Source: Nitrosopolaris sp035691865
GTDB taxonomy: Archaea > Thermoproteota > Nitrososphaeria > Nitrososphaerales > Nitrososphaeraceae
DNA: 29,197 bases
Direction of reading: 5' to 3'
Assembly: GCA_035691865.1 (NCBI GenBank)
Contig: DASSIM010000143.1
Span: forward strand, 1 to 29,197
Position 1 is the first letter of the stretch. Each line of letters begins with the position of its first letter. A program made the translations under genes and the position numbers. Shown piece after piece: positions 16,851-24,521 of the stretch. Below the pieces are notes generated by a model. That model saw only the letters and a program-made list of their open reading frames with translations, had not been told where the DNA came from and made no database searches.

Positions 16851-17214
16851 AATCGTAGTAGAACGCAGAATATAGCTATATAGGCTTTTGTAACTATTAA
16901 TCTGGATTATGTTTTTTCATCCCGTCGGGGATGCCGTGGTTGGATATCAGTCTTGGGAAATAACGCCAGCCAACCATTTTTGTCTTACTTTATGGCAACG
17001 CCGCAGTGCTTAAAGTCAAACAAGTCGGTCTCGCACCTATGATTCGATGGTTAATTCGCCAAACCAACTTGCGAGTAGGTGGCATATAAAAAGTTTCGGC
17101 CTTCTCAGATTACGAAAAGAAATATTGACGTACATGTTCGGGTTGAGATCATTTTCATCTATCAAGAAAGCCCCACATAATTATTAAACTCCTAAACGGA
17201 AGATAATTTATCAC
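16851..17214. other. Intergenic region with inverted repeats
   Basis: This region lies between two divergent genes. It is less AT-rich in its middle than its surroundings. CCCGTCGGG at 16921 forms a small palindrome. TGGTTGG (16937-16943) pairs with CCAACCA (16970-16976) around a 26-nt loop. AATTATTAA at 17179-17187 is a candidate TATA box for the membrane-protein gene starting at 17215. A structured RNA is possible but I recognise none. Confidence 0.4.
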
Positions 17215-18024
17215 ATGACTTCTCATATCACTTTTTTTAAACAAAGTCTATTTGTGCTTTCTAGAAACCCCATCCTTTTCTTGTTACCTTTAGTTGGTTC
17301 AGTAATATCGATTATGGTCGAGGTTGGCTTCACCGGAGAACTGTACTACAGCAAAGGTAACAAAGTGTTTTTCCCCAATGTACTACTTTTTGGCATATTT
17401 TTCGTCACATTCATGATTATTTATTTTCAATTATATTTATCTAAGAGATCGATCGGCATAAGTGTCCCCAATCATGGCTATCATGGTATAGCAATCTTGG
17501 AAATCTTCACAATTTATTCGATCTATTCATTGGTACTTTTTTTTATTGGCGGTTATGAGAGCCAACTGCGTGAAGCTTACAGCCTAAAGTCAGATCCATT
17601 TTCGCTATACACCTTTAAGATTGCAACTTATCCAGACATCATCAACTTTATTCCACCTGGCGTTATCATCATCTTGCTCTCAACATTGACTTCTTTCTTG
17701 TTTAGTGCCTGGATGGTCCAGTACGTGATGACAAAAGAGCAAAATCGATATCTGCTGGTGGAATCCTTAAGGAGTTTAGCCCGGGGTAGTGTAATCAAGG
17801 ACACTCTGACAAAAATGCTGTTGCTATTTATTGTCACGTTAGTTGCTTCAATTATTGATTTTGTTCTTACAAATATAGCAGTAACTCACAACTCAGATGC
17901 ACTACAAATGTACCTATATCAATTCGTGATTTTAAGTGTAGTAGAATCACTTTTTGCACCTTTCTTCCTAGTATGCCTATTTCTAATTATACTATCGAGA
18001 TCTTTCTCATCTAGGGATATTTAG
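17215..18024 (+). CDS. Multi-pass membrane protein, unknown
   Basis: The 269-aa protein has about six hydrophobic segments: residues 18-37, 53-75, 91-113, 146-170, 199-222 and 236-260. Between segments 2 and 3 a short basic loop (KRSIGISVPNHGYHG) lies on the likely cytoplasmic side. The layout resembles uncharacterised archaeal membrane proteins of the DUF4013/DUF975 sort, with a polar loop after the first hairpin, but I see no diagnostic motif and do not assign a family. No signal for a transporter, such as an ATP-binding partner, is adjacent. The ATG start follows a TATA-like AATTATTAA by about 30 nt, consistent with leaderless transcription. Confidence 0.65.
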   Translation: MTSHITFFKQSLFVLSRNPILFLLPLVGSVISIMVEVGFTGELYYSKGNKVFFPNVLLFGIFFVTFMIIYFQLYLSKRSIGISVPNHGYHGIAILEIFTIYSIYSLVLFFIGGYESQLREAYSLKSDPFSLYTFKIATYPDIINFIPPGVIIILLSTLTSFLFSAWMVQYVMTKEQNRYLLVESLRSLARGSVIKDTLTKMLLLFIVTLVASIIDFVLTNIAVTHNSDALQMYLYQFVILSVVESLFAPFFLVCLFLIILSRSFSSRDI

Positions 18025-18589
18025 GTAATTTTCTAACATGTGGTGATGATTGATATAGACGCAATCCGACCATAGCAATTAGATCATTTATTCTCGGGTA
18101 GGCTAAGAAGATTAGGCTTCTTGCTTTTTTACTTTCTTATGTTTGTCCCATAGCTTCAAGGAGGTAAGTCTATTAATCAGCAGACCTGCCTGAAGTCTAC
18201 AACCGCAGCGATATTCTATTTTGTTAGCCTTAATCAATGCTTCAAACTAATACCTCTGTTTTAAAGACCTTGTTCATTATGTTCTTGTGTTTCATCAACT
18301 TTTAGTGTCTTAAAGCACATACATCTATAGAAATCGTATTGCAGTCATTAATTTCCTTCATTAATGATTGTGCCAAATCTAACCATAAAGAAGTAGTAGC
18401 TGCGATCAAGAGGAAGAAATTGAACGTTGTGCATAAATGTCACCGAAAGGCTATTGATCCTAAATCTCTTCTGAACATCTGTCGTCAGTATTCGGTTTGA
18501 CTCAAATGAAAACTAGGCAAATTAATTTTTTCATATTAAAAGGAAGTAACCAAATGGTATATGAATGAGTTAAGCTATTTGTCTTATGA
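18025..18589. other. Gene-poor stretch before the SufR-like regulator
   Basis: It holds one possible small ORF (18339-18500, listed separately). GTGATGA near 18043 resembles a C box but no partner D box follows. I see no tRNA or terminator. Confidence 0.4.
18339..18500 (+). CDS. Possible small protein, unknown
   Basis: A 53-aa ORF from TTG, beginning MQSLISFINDCAKSNHKEVV. The frame is open further upstream. It is rich in Lys and has three Cys and three His residues, including VVHKCHRKA, which might bind a metal. There is no recognisable family and no supporting neighbour. It could equally be a random open frame or a remnant of a longer gene. Confidence 0.25.
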   Translation: MQSLISFINDCAKSNHKEVVAAIKRKKLNVVHKCHRKAIDPKSLLNICRQYSV

Positions 18590-19264
18590 TTGGCTATCTC
18601 GAAAAATTTAGAAAATATTGCAACTGGATTTAGCGAACCGAAGAAGAGGCTGCTGTATTATCTCAAGGTAATGCAAAATGCTGGGTTGGAAGAATTAGCT
18701 AAAGCTATGAAAATATCCAGAATGGCCGTTCATAAACATCTGGCGCTTTTGCAAGAGAGGGGTTTGGTAGAAAGTTTAGAAACCACGGGACATGTTGGTA
18801 GACCAAGGATGATGTACCAACTAACGAGCCAAAGCAAAACCATTTTCCCAAAATCATATAGTGCAATTGCAACACATGCTCTCGATTTCATCGAAAGAAA
18901 TATGGGCAAGGCAGCAGTAGAGAAGGTTCTACGTGAACGCCAAAGTGAACTTTTCGATCAATATTATAAACGTCTTAGGAATCTGGGATATGACAAAAAG
19001 GTCAAAGAATTAGCCAAAATTAGAGATGAAGAAGGATATATGGCTGAATCGAAGAGGGAACCAAAGAGTTCCGGAAAACATGTTCTTTTAGAATTCAATT
19101 GCCCGATTATACACATAGCCGAAAACCATTGGGAAGCATGTTCCACTGAAACAGAACTGTTTGAAAGGCTTCTTGGAGCTGATATAGAAACCACGCATAG
19201 AGCTGCAAAAGGCGACCTAGTCTGTAAGTTCGTAATCAGAGAAAGAAAAGAAGGCCATTTCTAA
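18590..19264 (+). CDS. SufR-like winged-helix transcriptional regulator with C-terminal cysteine motif
   Basis: A 224-aa regulator. Residues about 15-75 form a DeoR/ArsR-type winged helix (recognition-helix area ISRMAVHKHLALLQERGLVE, wing GHVGRPRMMYQLT). The C-terminal half has Cys171, Cys184 and Cys212 in the FNCP...ACS...LVCKF pattern seen in SufR-type repressors. These bind a labile Fe-S cluster with Cys-X12-Cys as the first pair; that spacing is exact here. A fourth Cys of cyanobacterial SufR, expected near residue 198, is absent (Asp198). It probably senses redox or iron-sulfur status and controls genes elsewhere. The start is TTG, placed directly after an in-frame TGA, so no longer start is possible. 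Confidence 0.82.
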   Translation: MAISKNLENIATGFSEPKKRLLYYLKVMQNAGLEELAKAMKISRMAVHKHLALLQERGLVESLETTGHVGRPRMMYQLTSQSKTIFPKSYSAIATHALDFIERNMGKAAVEKVLRERQSELFDQYYKRLRNLGYDKKVKELAKIRDEEGYMAESKREPKSSGKHVLLEFNCPIIHIAENHWEACSTETELFERLLGADIETTHRAAKGDLVCKFVIRERKEGHF

Positions 19265-19719
19265 CAAGTATTTGTAATGATGAACAATAGTTTGCATAAT
19301 TTGTAGATCTATTTTTTATAAATGAGACAACGCCTCATAATCGTTTTACGTGAAATACAAGCTATTTGGAAAAAGTGATTTACGGGTTTCTGAGCCATGT
19401 CTATGGACCATGACATTTGGAGAAGACAGGGGCTTGATGTTGCCTGGAGCTTCTGGGGGAAGCTAAGAAAATATTTGACTTATTTATCAATAAAGGAAAA
19501 ATTTTATCGATCTTCAAATTTCTACTAAATGGGCAGTAGTGAGAAAACAAAAGCATACTCTTACAACAAAATGATCCTAATGCAAGTGGAAAACATCAAA
19601 AGAATCATGCAAAACATGATAGGAAAGATCAAAAAGATTCAATAGTAATAATCCAGCGAGTGCCTCATTTGTAAATGAGAGAACGATTTCTATTGCAAGA
19701 GAAGTATAAGATAAATGAA
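19265..19719. other. Gene-poor stretch
   Basis: It contains one possible 38-aa ORF (19529-19645). No other coding pattern, repeat or RNA is evident. Confidence 0.4.
19529..19645 (+). CDS. Possible very small protein, unknown
   Basis: A 38-aa ORF with an ATG start, reading MGSSEKTKAYSYNKMILMQV and then a Lys/Ile/Met-rich, probably helical C-terminus (IKRIMQNMIGKIKKIQ). It is basic and amphipathic. There is no family match and no strong promoter; it may be chance. Confidence 0.25.
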   Translation: MGSSEKTKAYSYNKMILMQVENIKRIMQNMIGKIKKIQ

Positions 19720-20120
19720 ATGAATAGGACTCCTTCACAAATGAACTTGAATTGGTTAAGAAAACAGCATTGCAGAGGCGTCTTCGTACCTATCGTAGGT
19801 GCTAGTCCTGAGGCTCGAATAAAAAAATAACTTGGAGTGGTTGGTTTGATGAGAAAAAACTGCTCGGGTTTCCTCAAGAGCTGCGGCAAGAGCCAAGAGG
19901 GTGGAAAGCTGAGAAGAGTTTAGAGATCCCAGTTGGCAATTGCTTAACATTTCGTCATCCTGCAGATAATTCGATCGTCATTTACGAGAACAGGCGTCAG
20001 CATGTCATCAGAGACTCAAATTCAGAATTGATAATGAATTCAAAAGTCGTGAAGCAGGTACTTAGAGTATGGCCTATCATGGTAGCTGCCGATAGCGAGT
20101 ACCGCAATACCGAAGATTGA
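19720..20120 (+). pseudogene. Gene split by a frame change at an A7 run, unknown product
   Basis: Frame 0 starts at ATG 19720, reads MNRTPSQMNLNWLRKQHCRG then VFVPIVGASPEARIKK, and stops at TAA immediately after ATA AAA AAA. In the -1 frame the text goes on: ITWSGWFDEKKLLGFPQELR, QEPRGWKAEKSLEIPVGNCL, TFRHPADNSIVIYENRRQHV and so on to TGA at 20118, about 97 codons without a stop and without a usable start codon of its own near its beginning. The join is exactly at A AAA AAA (19821-19827). The combined product is about 133 aa, with protein-like composition and many Trp, Pro and Arg residues, but no family I recognise. Either one base is missing or extra, or a -1 frameshift is used. Confidence 0.5.
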
Positions 20121-20207
20121 GGTATACTAAAATCCCAAGTCTCCTGAAGAAGACATTAACCTCCTATGTCCGAAATCAATTATCAATCATGCTTTTCTGC
20201 TGATTAG

Positions 20208-20915
20208 TTATGATCTGTACCGCGCTGCGAATGTTTCCGATATCTCATCATTAGAAAGGTCTTGTAGAAATTGTCCTCTTATTAGACTCCCATATACAAC
20301 TAAATCCCGAGCAAGCATTCTTAAACGTCTGTCAACTGAGTTATTAATGATTTCTGCTTTATCATTATAGTCTTCATCTCCATTTATTGAAACACCATAA
20401 GGTACGCTCCATCCATAACACTGACGTACTGCTGTTCGCATTTGATCCATTACCGTTAAGCCCTTCTCATGCGATGCGCAAATGTAACCAAAGGTTTTGC
20501 CAGCAAACTCTTCCCAGAAATGATCAAGAAAGTTTTTCATAATGCCGGACATGGACCCATGATAATCTGGAGATGCGAGTACAAAGGAATCGGCCCACTT
20601 GAGAAGATGTTCCATCTTTCGAATATTTTTGTCAGAACTATAATCTGGGTTATAGATAGGTAGCCTTGTTTTACGCAAATCAACCAGCATTGTTTCAGCG
20701 CCGTATTTGTTTTTTGATAAATCTAACACCATTTTTACTGCTAAAGTACTAAACGAACCTTCTCGCATACTGCTGCCAATACCCACTATTCTAATAGGTC
20801 TATTCATCGCACAATTTCCGCAAGAATTCAAAGATTCGTTCCTACTCGTTGCTTCAATTCTTTGGCTGCGCCTCCTCCCAAACCTCTCACAATCAGTTTT
20901 CAAGTTATCGTCCAT
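20208..20915 (-). CDS. NADPH-dependent FMN reductase family flavoprotein
   Basis: The flavodoxin-like fold starts at about residue 39 with RPIRIVGIGSSMREGSFSTL, containing the FMN phosphate-binding loop GSSMREGSFS. The second hallmark is ASPDYHGSMSGIMKNFLDHF, which packs against the isoalloxazine ring. These enzymes reduce flavin, quinones or other acceptors with NAD(P)H in the cytoplasm. The ORF has 37 extra N-terminal residues with Cys9 and a CGNC motif (Cys32, Cys35). A TATA-like TTTATTAAT lies about 26 nt before the ATG at 20915, supporting that start; the alternative is Met37 at 20807. It is monocistronic. Confidence 0.88.
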   Translation of the reverse strand: MDDNLKTDCERFGRRRSQRIEATSRNESLNSCGNCAMNRPIRIVGIGSSMREGSFSTLAVKMVLDLSKNKYGAETMLVDLRKTRLPIYNPDYSSDKNIRKMEHLLKWADSFVLASPDYHGSMSGIMKNFLDHFWEEFAGKTFGYICASHEKGLTVMDQMRTAVRQCYGWSVPYGVSINGDEDYNDKAEIINNSVDRRLRMLARDLVVYGSLIRGQFLQDLSNDEISETFAARYRS

Positions 20916-20935
20916 AAGTATTTTGGGACAAATCT

Positions 20936-20946
20936 AATTAATAAAC
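20936..20946 (-). promoter_or_regulatory. Putative TATA box of the FMN reductase gene
   Basis: The minus strand reads GTTTATTAATT, centred about 26 nt before the ATG at 20915. This favours the longer protein with the Cys-containing N-terminus. Confidence 0.45.
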
Positions 20947-21273
20947 TAGTTGGTTTACAAATTGTACAAATTGTTTAGTATGATCCGGAAGAGGACTGTT
21001 AAGTCAAGCAATCATTAATAACTATCCCAAACATCACAAGATATCCAACTACTACGGGGACCAAAATATTCTAGGAGTATAGTCTTGGGATTATTAGAAT
21101 TTGCCTCTGTGCTTCTACCTTCCACAGTACCAGTCAAACACACAATGATGCATTTTTGTAAGAATCAATAAGATAAAGATAATTGCCAAAAACCATTTTT
21201 TGATCTTATTCAACTCATGCTTCTTCCAATTGATATAGAATAGAGAGGGAGAGAAAAAAAGATTACACCTGTC
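20947..21273. other. Intergenic region between divergent genes
   Basis: No gene seen. ACAAATTGT occurs twice in tandem near 20955-20975, directly upstream of the FMN reductase promoter, and might be a regulator site. A purine-rich tract at 21241-21262 precedes the next TATA box. Confidence 0.4.
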
Positions 21274-21281
21274 TTTATATA
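21274..21281 (+). promoter_or_regulatory. Putative TATA box of the NGT-repeat peptide gene
   Basis: TTTATATA, with a purine-rich tract (BRE-like) upstream, centred 29 nt before the TTG at 21307. This is the strongest TATA match I see in the window. Confidence 0.55.
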
Positions 21282-21306
21282 CCAATCCGATGGTTAATTC
21301 AAGGAT

Positions 21307-21537
21307 TTGACAAAAAACCTAAGACTTATGACATTATTCTTTGGTTTGACAACTGCGTTGCTTACCACGATCTGGTTACTAGAACAGCCAGAAGTATATG
21401 CGACTCAAGGTGCTAACGGCACTACTGCTAATGGTGCCAATGGCTTGAAAGGTGCTAATTGGGCTAACGGTACTAGTGCTAATGGGGCTAACGGTACTAG
21501 TGGCCCCACTGTGGCCAAATCCGGAATTTTTAGTTGA
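21307..21537 (+). CDS. Small secreted Asn-Gly-Thr repeat peptide
   Basis: A 76-aa product. Residues 1-32 form a signal peptide (LMTLFFGLTTALLTTIWLLE then PEVYAT). The mature part is built from short units of the type GANGTSAN, with three Asn-Gly-Thr sequons usable for N-glycosylation. The DNA shows two exact 18-bp copies 24 bp apart. TTG at 21307 fits the TATA box 29 nt upstream; Met8 at 21328 is an alternative. It is probably exported or bound to the cell surface. No known family; such low-complexity secreted peptides are common in soil Thaumarchaeota (general knowledge, not checked). Confidence 0.6.
   Translation: MTKNLRLMTLFFGLTTALLTTIWLLEQPEVYATQGANGTTANGANGLKGANWANGTSANGANGTSGPTVAKSGIFS
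21461..21502 (+). repeat. Direct 18-bp repeat in the NGT-repeat gene
   Basis: GGGCTAACGGTACTAGTG occurs at 21461-21478 and again at 21485-21502. The 24-bp period equals eight codons, so copies can be gained or lost in frame. Confidence 0.8.
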
Positions 21538-21790
21538 AAACGGCGTGAAATCCCTGGTTCCCTTTCTGGCACGATCATGAGAAAACTGCGGGTAAAGTCA
21601 ATTAAGAAGTAGTCGTGGTTGTTGGTCTTAACAGCTATTTTGCTCTATAGCTCTGCAATTTTCCACTATTTTAGAATGGTGCTCCTGGTAGTCTTGCGAC
21701 TAGGGATCAGGCAACATAGTCCAAAAATAGGACTAGCCTAAATCTTCATTTTAGGCGTGGCAGTGTCATAAAGAGAGCAGGAGTGGCTAG
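21538..21790. other. Gene-poor stretch after the NGT-repeat gene
   Basis: These 253 bp fall short of 300 but sit beside the zinc-ribbon remnant, so I describe them. I see no gene. Confidence 0.35.
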
Positions 21791-22138
21791 TTACTTCACC
21801 TTTGTGTCACAGCATCTTTCTACTATAGCGACTCCGCCTTCCTGAGTAGCTAAATTACCACAGTTCGCACAGAACTTTGGTTTCTATTATAAATATCGGC
21901 AACGAAAGATCTTGGTGATGTGGACATCTTTTCTGTTGTCATTGTTTTTTTCAGCTCATGAGATGAAACAATTGCAGACACCTTTGTACTCCGCATCATA
22001 ATCCAACGTACGTACTTGATTATTAGGATGCACCACGATCCAATTCTTTGACAAGATATCGGAGCTTAACAGACTAAGTGACAATGCTGGTGCAGATAAA
22101 TTCGGAGTGAAACGATTTAGGGATGAATCAAAAATTTG
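21791..22138 (-). pseudogene. Decayed zinc-ribbon protein gene
   Basis: One minus-strand frame reads like a protein but is cut by stops. It begins after a TAA with QIFDSSLNRFTPNLSAPALS, goes on through SKNWIVVHPNNQVRTLDYDA and EYKGVCNC, and then meets TGA (21956-21958). It continues in the same frame through DNRKDVHITKIFRCRY, then TAA and TAG, then KPKFCANCGNLATQEGGVAI and VERCCDTKV to TAA at 21791. The FCANCG knuckle and the ERCCDT end suggest an original zinc ribbon with several Cys pairs, some now lost. There is no usable start codon near the N-terminus. Three internal stops in one frame argue for decay, not a sequencing slip. Function unknown. Confidence 0.55.
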
Positions 22139-22188
22139 TTAGTCAAAAAATTAAATTTTGTTCGGATCTTCTCTGAAAACAGAAAATC

Positions 22189-22668
22189 CTAATTGATGCT
22201 AATGTTAGCATTGTTGCTTCCGGAGTTTACGCACGTACTGCCTCCTGAACAACGATTTTCTTGTGCTAATGATTGATCTATCTTAAAGTAATTGGGATTG
22301 CTACTACCATGATAGTTGCCGACATTAATATTCGCATTGTTGCTTCCGGAGTTTACGCATGTACTCCCGCCAGAACAATCATTCAATTGTGCTAATGATT
22401 GACCCAAATCGATATGGTTGAACCAACCATGAGATAAATGAATAGTCGCTTGGTTGTTTCCAGAGTTGAAGCAATGCGTACCTTGGTCCACACATTGATT
22501 TATCTGTGCTAATAGATGATGCAAATCCAAATTGAAATGCGCAGGATGCCAATTTGACGCAAATGCAAAAGGAACAGATGTCGTATACAAGAACGCGCCA
22601 AATCCAATCGTCAAAGCTAATACAACAGGAATGATCTGCTTGTCTCTTTGTGCCAGTTTGTTTGACAT
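22189..22668 (-). CDS. Small secreted protein with Cys/Asn repeats
   Basis: A 159-aa protein. Residues 1-38 are a signal peptide (basic start, then IIPVVLALTIGFGAFLY, cleavage likely after FAFAS). The mature chain has three repeats with the pattern Leu-Ala-Gln-x-Asn-x-Cys-x5-Cys-x-Asn-Ser-Gly-x-Asn-x-Ala-x-Ile. The first is degenerate (LLAQINQCVDQGTHCFNSGN); the last two share CSGGSTCVNSGSNNANI exactly. Each repeat has two Cys, likely a disulfide outside the cell. The Gln/Asn/Ser spacing resembles curlin-type repeats, but this is not proof of amyloid. TTTATAATTA about 28 nt before the ATG supports the start. The function is probably surface-associated. Confidence 0.7.
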   Translation of the reverse strand: MSNKLAQRDKQIIPVVLALTIGFGAFLYTTSVPFAFASNWHPAHFNLDLHHLLAQINQCVDQGTHCFNSGNNQATIHLSHGWFNHIDLGQSLAQLNDCSGGSTCVNSGSNNANINVGNYHGSSNPNYFKIDQSLAQENRCSGGSTCVNSGSNNANISIN

Positions 22669-22690
22669 ATCAATATAATATCTGAATGAG

Positions 22691-22700
22691 TAATTATAAA
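22691..22700 (-). promoter_or_regulatory. Putative TATA box of the Cys/Asn repeat protein gene
   Basis: TTTATAATTA on the minus strand, centred about 28 nt before the ATG at 22668. Confidence 0.5.
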
Positions 22701-23061
22701 GGAATTAAGAATGTATCTACAAGAGTCTTCTTCTTCAGGGCTACTGCACAATGTTTTTATACAAAGTATCTGGCATTTCAAAGATTATGATTAATAATTC
22801 TGCAGATTCACACTCCTTCCTAATGATAATGATTTTAGAAACTAATGTCTTTTTTTTGTTTAGGTACTGTTTTGAAGTTCAGGAGGTGCCTCAGCCCTGT
22901 CAACAAATTTCGCGTTTACGTAAGCGGATCTCAAAGCTATCACAACTACGACCAGCGACCTGGATGTAATAGCCAGTATCCTTGCTAACAGAAAAAACGA
23001 TGCGTGGCCTGGGAAATGCGCTGCTTAAAAAATAGCAATATCATAAGTAACTAGAATCATT
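22701..23061. other. Gene-poor stretch
   Basis: A 72-aa plus-strand ORF (22751-22969) is not convincing. Near 22910-22980 the plus strand can be read as VYVSGSQSYHNYDQRPGC then NSQYPC, which resembles the end of a secreted Cys-containing protein, but no upstream part is found. Confidence 0.35.
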
Positions 23062-23298
23062 TTAAGCAGTAGTCTTAACTTCAGTGATCCAATCGCACTT
23101 GAGACCAACTTTTTTATGATATTTCTGGACTGCTTCCTGGGTTGGAGCTTCGATCAAACAGAAACATCGGTCAACCTCAGGATTATAAAGTATATTTAGA
23201 TGTAAGACTCCGAATTCATCCGTTGGCGCATTCTGGATTTCCTTTAGTGAATCCTCGTTAAGACCCTTCATCGAATGAACATCAAGAAACCGTGGCAT
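23062..23298 (-). CDS. DUF4242 / SCO4226-type small protein
   Basis: A 78-aa protein. The start MPRFLDVHSMKG and the later RCFCLIEAPTQEAVQKYHKK are typical of DUF4242, whose member SCO4226 from Streptomyces is a dimeric ferredoxin-like nickel-binding protein. The His in DVH and the His in KYHKK are positioned as in the family. Many members lack a known function. An AT-rich stretch about 30 nt upstream may contain the promoter. It stands alone, with no metal-transport genes beside it in the window. Confidence 0.82.
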   Translation of the reverse strand: MPRFLDVHSMKGLNEDSLKEIQNAPTDEFGVLHLNILYNPEVDRCFCLIEAPTQEAVQKYHKKVGLKCDWITEVKTTA

Positions 23299-24073
23299 AG
23301 TAACGTTGAGATATTATTTCATTCAAATATTTTAAGATATTTATTATATTGAATCTAGTAGGCTGCGCATTATTGCATGCCCAAATATTGGAAGCAATGA
23401 CGAAGGTAATGAGTAGAGACAGATGAATGAACCTAGGGCATAAACGGGCTTCAAAGCCGCTTCCTAGCCAAAAAGGAGCGGTTGCAATCACTTTAAAAAG
23501 TTTATCAGAATCCCTCTGAAATGTGTGGATAAAATAAGGATATAAAGAACCAGCTATTTTTGATCTTGTTTCAAGCAAAAAAGTAAATGAAACATAAGCG
23601 CGAATCTATCGGGTGTGCAGAAAACACGTTCCTGAGCGAAAAAAAACAAACTGACCAGCGGTCAACTCGCCGCTATCTGATTCCAATTCGCATTTGGTAA
23701 AACACAATTACTTTCCATTTTTTGTCTGCGGGGAGAGTGTGTCTGGATCCGAATGGCGCCAGGATAGCTAGCTGCGATCCCAGAGTACTTCTGATACCGT
23801 ACAACTAATTAATTATTTCGGTAAATCTCCTGTCCCCACTTATTATAGATCGATTACTGGAACTAGGTTTGGACGTTAATGATCGAATTTCGATTGTTAT
23901 AGCATCATAGTGAAAACTTGCACTGTGAGTACAAATGAAAAAGAAATTCAATAGGACAATCTGAATATTCCTAAAACACTCAAAGTATCCCATTATCATA
24001 GTAAGACACTTCTCGGACACAGTTTATGGATGAAAAAACCTTGTGATGAAAACCTATCAACTGATTAACTATC
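23299..24073. other. Long gene-poor stretch
   Basis: A 98-aa minus ORF (23282-23578) overlaps the start of the DUF4242 gene and has no coding signature. A hairpin is formed by CCGCTTCC and GGAGCGG (about 23456-23482, one bulged T). TGACCAGCGGTCA near 23653 is a perfect short palindrome that looks like an operator, but no gene starts close to it. Confidence 0.4.
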
Positions 24074-24490
24074 TTATAAACCCCAACTAACCTTATTGCC
24101 AGGCAATACTTTTACAAAGGGAGCTTCACCTTCCCTCCACGGATCATTTCTTACCCATCCAAACTTTTTTTCAAATATCTCATATAATCTTTTGAATTCC
24201 TCACCTCTCTCTATCAAATCCGCCATGCCTTGGATAATCACTGCTTTGTTGTTTGATGATGAATTATAAACATCAACCACAACGGCGATTCTCTTATTTT
24301 TTTCGAGATTTTTATATTTTTTAGTATTATAGTCTGTGGCAAAGTAAAGGGAATCGTTTTCCTGGATGTAATTAACGGGTACGATATGTGGGATATCGTT
24401 ATGTGAAGTCGCCACCCTGCAGACTTCATTTTCCGTAAGAAATGTAACCTCTTTTTTTGTGAATTTTACCTGCTTATTGCTACCTTTCAA
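24074..24490 (-). CDS. Pyridoxamine 5'-phosphate oxidase (PPOX)-family flavoprotein
   Basis: A 138-aa split-barrel protein. The motif FLTENEVCRVATSHNDIPHI then VPVNYI, DSLYFATDYNTKKYKNLEKN and RIAVVVDVY are typical of the FMN- or F420-binding PPOX superfamily. The end GEAPFVKVLPGNKVSWGL is the C-terminal strand of the barrel. The cofactor (FMN, F420 or haem) cannot be decided. It starts with TTG at 24490, with an ATAAATAAATC element centred 26 nt upstream, fitting a leaderless message. It is monocistronic. Confidence 0.87.
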   Translation of the reverse strand: MKGSNKQVKFTKKEVTFLTENEVCRVATSHNDIPHIVPVNYIQENDSLYFATDYNTKKYKNLEKNKRIAVVVDVYNSSSNNKAVIIQGMADLIERGEEFKRLYEIFEKKFGWVRNDPWREGEAPFVKVLPGNKVSWGL

Positions 24491-24510
24491 ATTATCTATT
24501 CTTGTTAAGA

Positions 24511-24521
24511 GATTTATTTAT
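24511..24521 (-). promoter_or_regulatory. Putative TATA box of the PPOX gene
   Basis: The minus strand reads GATAAATAAATC across this site, 26 nt before the TTG start at 24490, which supports that unusual start. Confidence 0.5.

Noticed and set aside
22195..22400. Repeated DNA resembling a CRISPR-like or mobile repeat
   Set aside because: The repeats are in frame inside the secreted Cys/Asn repeat gene and encode its protein repeats; there are no spacers.
23282..23578. 98-aa minus-strand ORF upstream of the DUF4242 gene
   Set aside because: It overlaps the DUF4242 start, has atypical composition and no family features.
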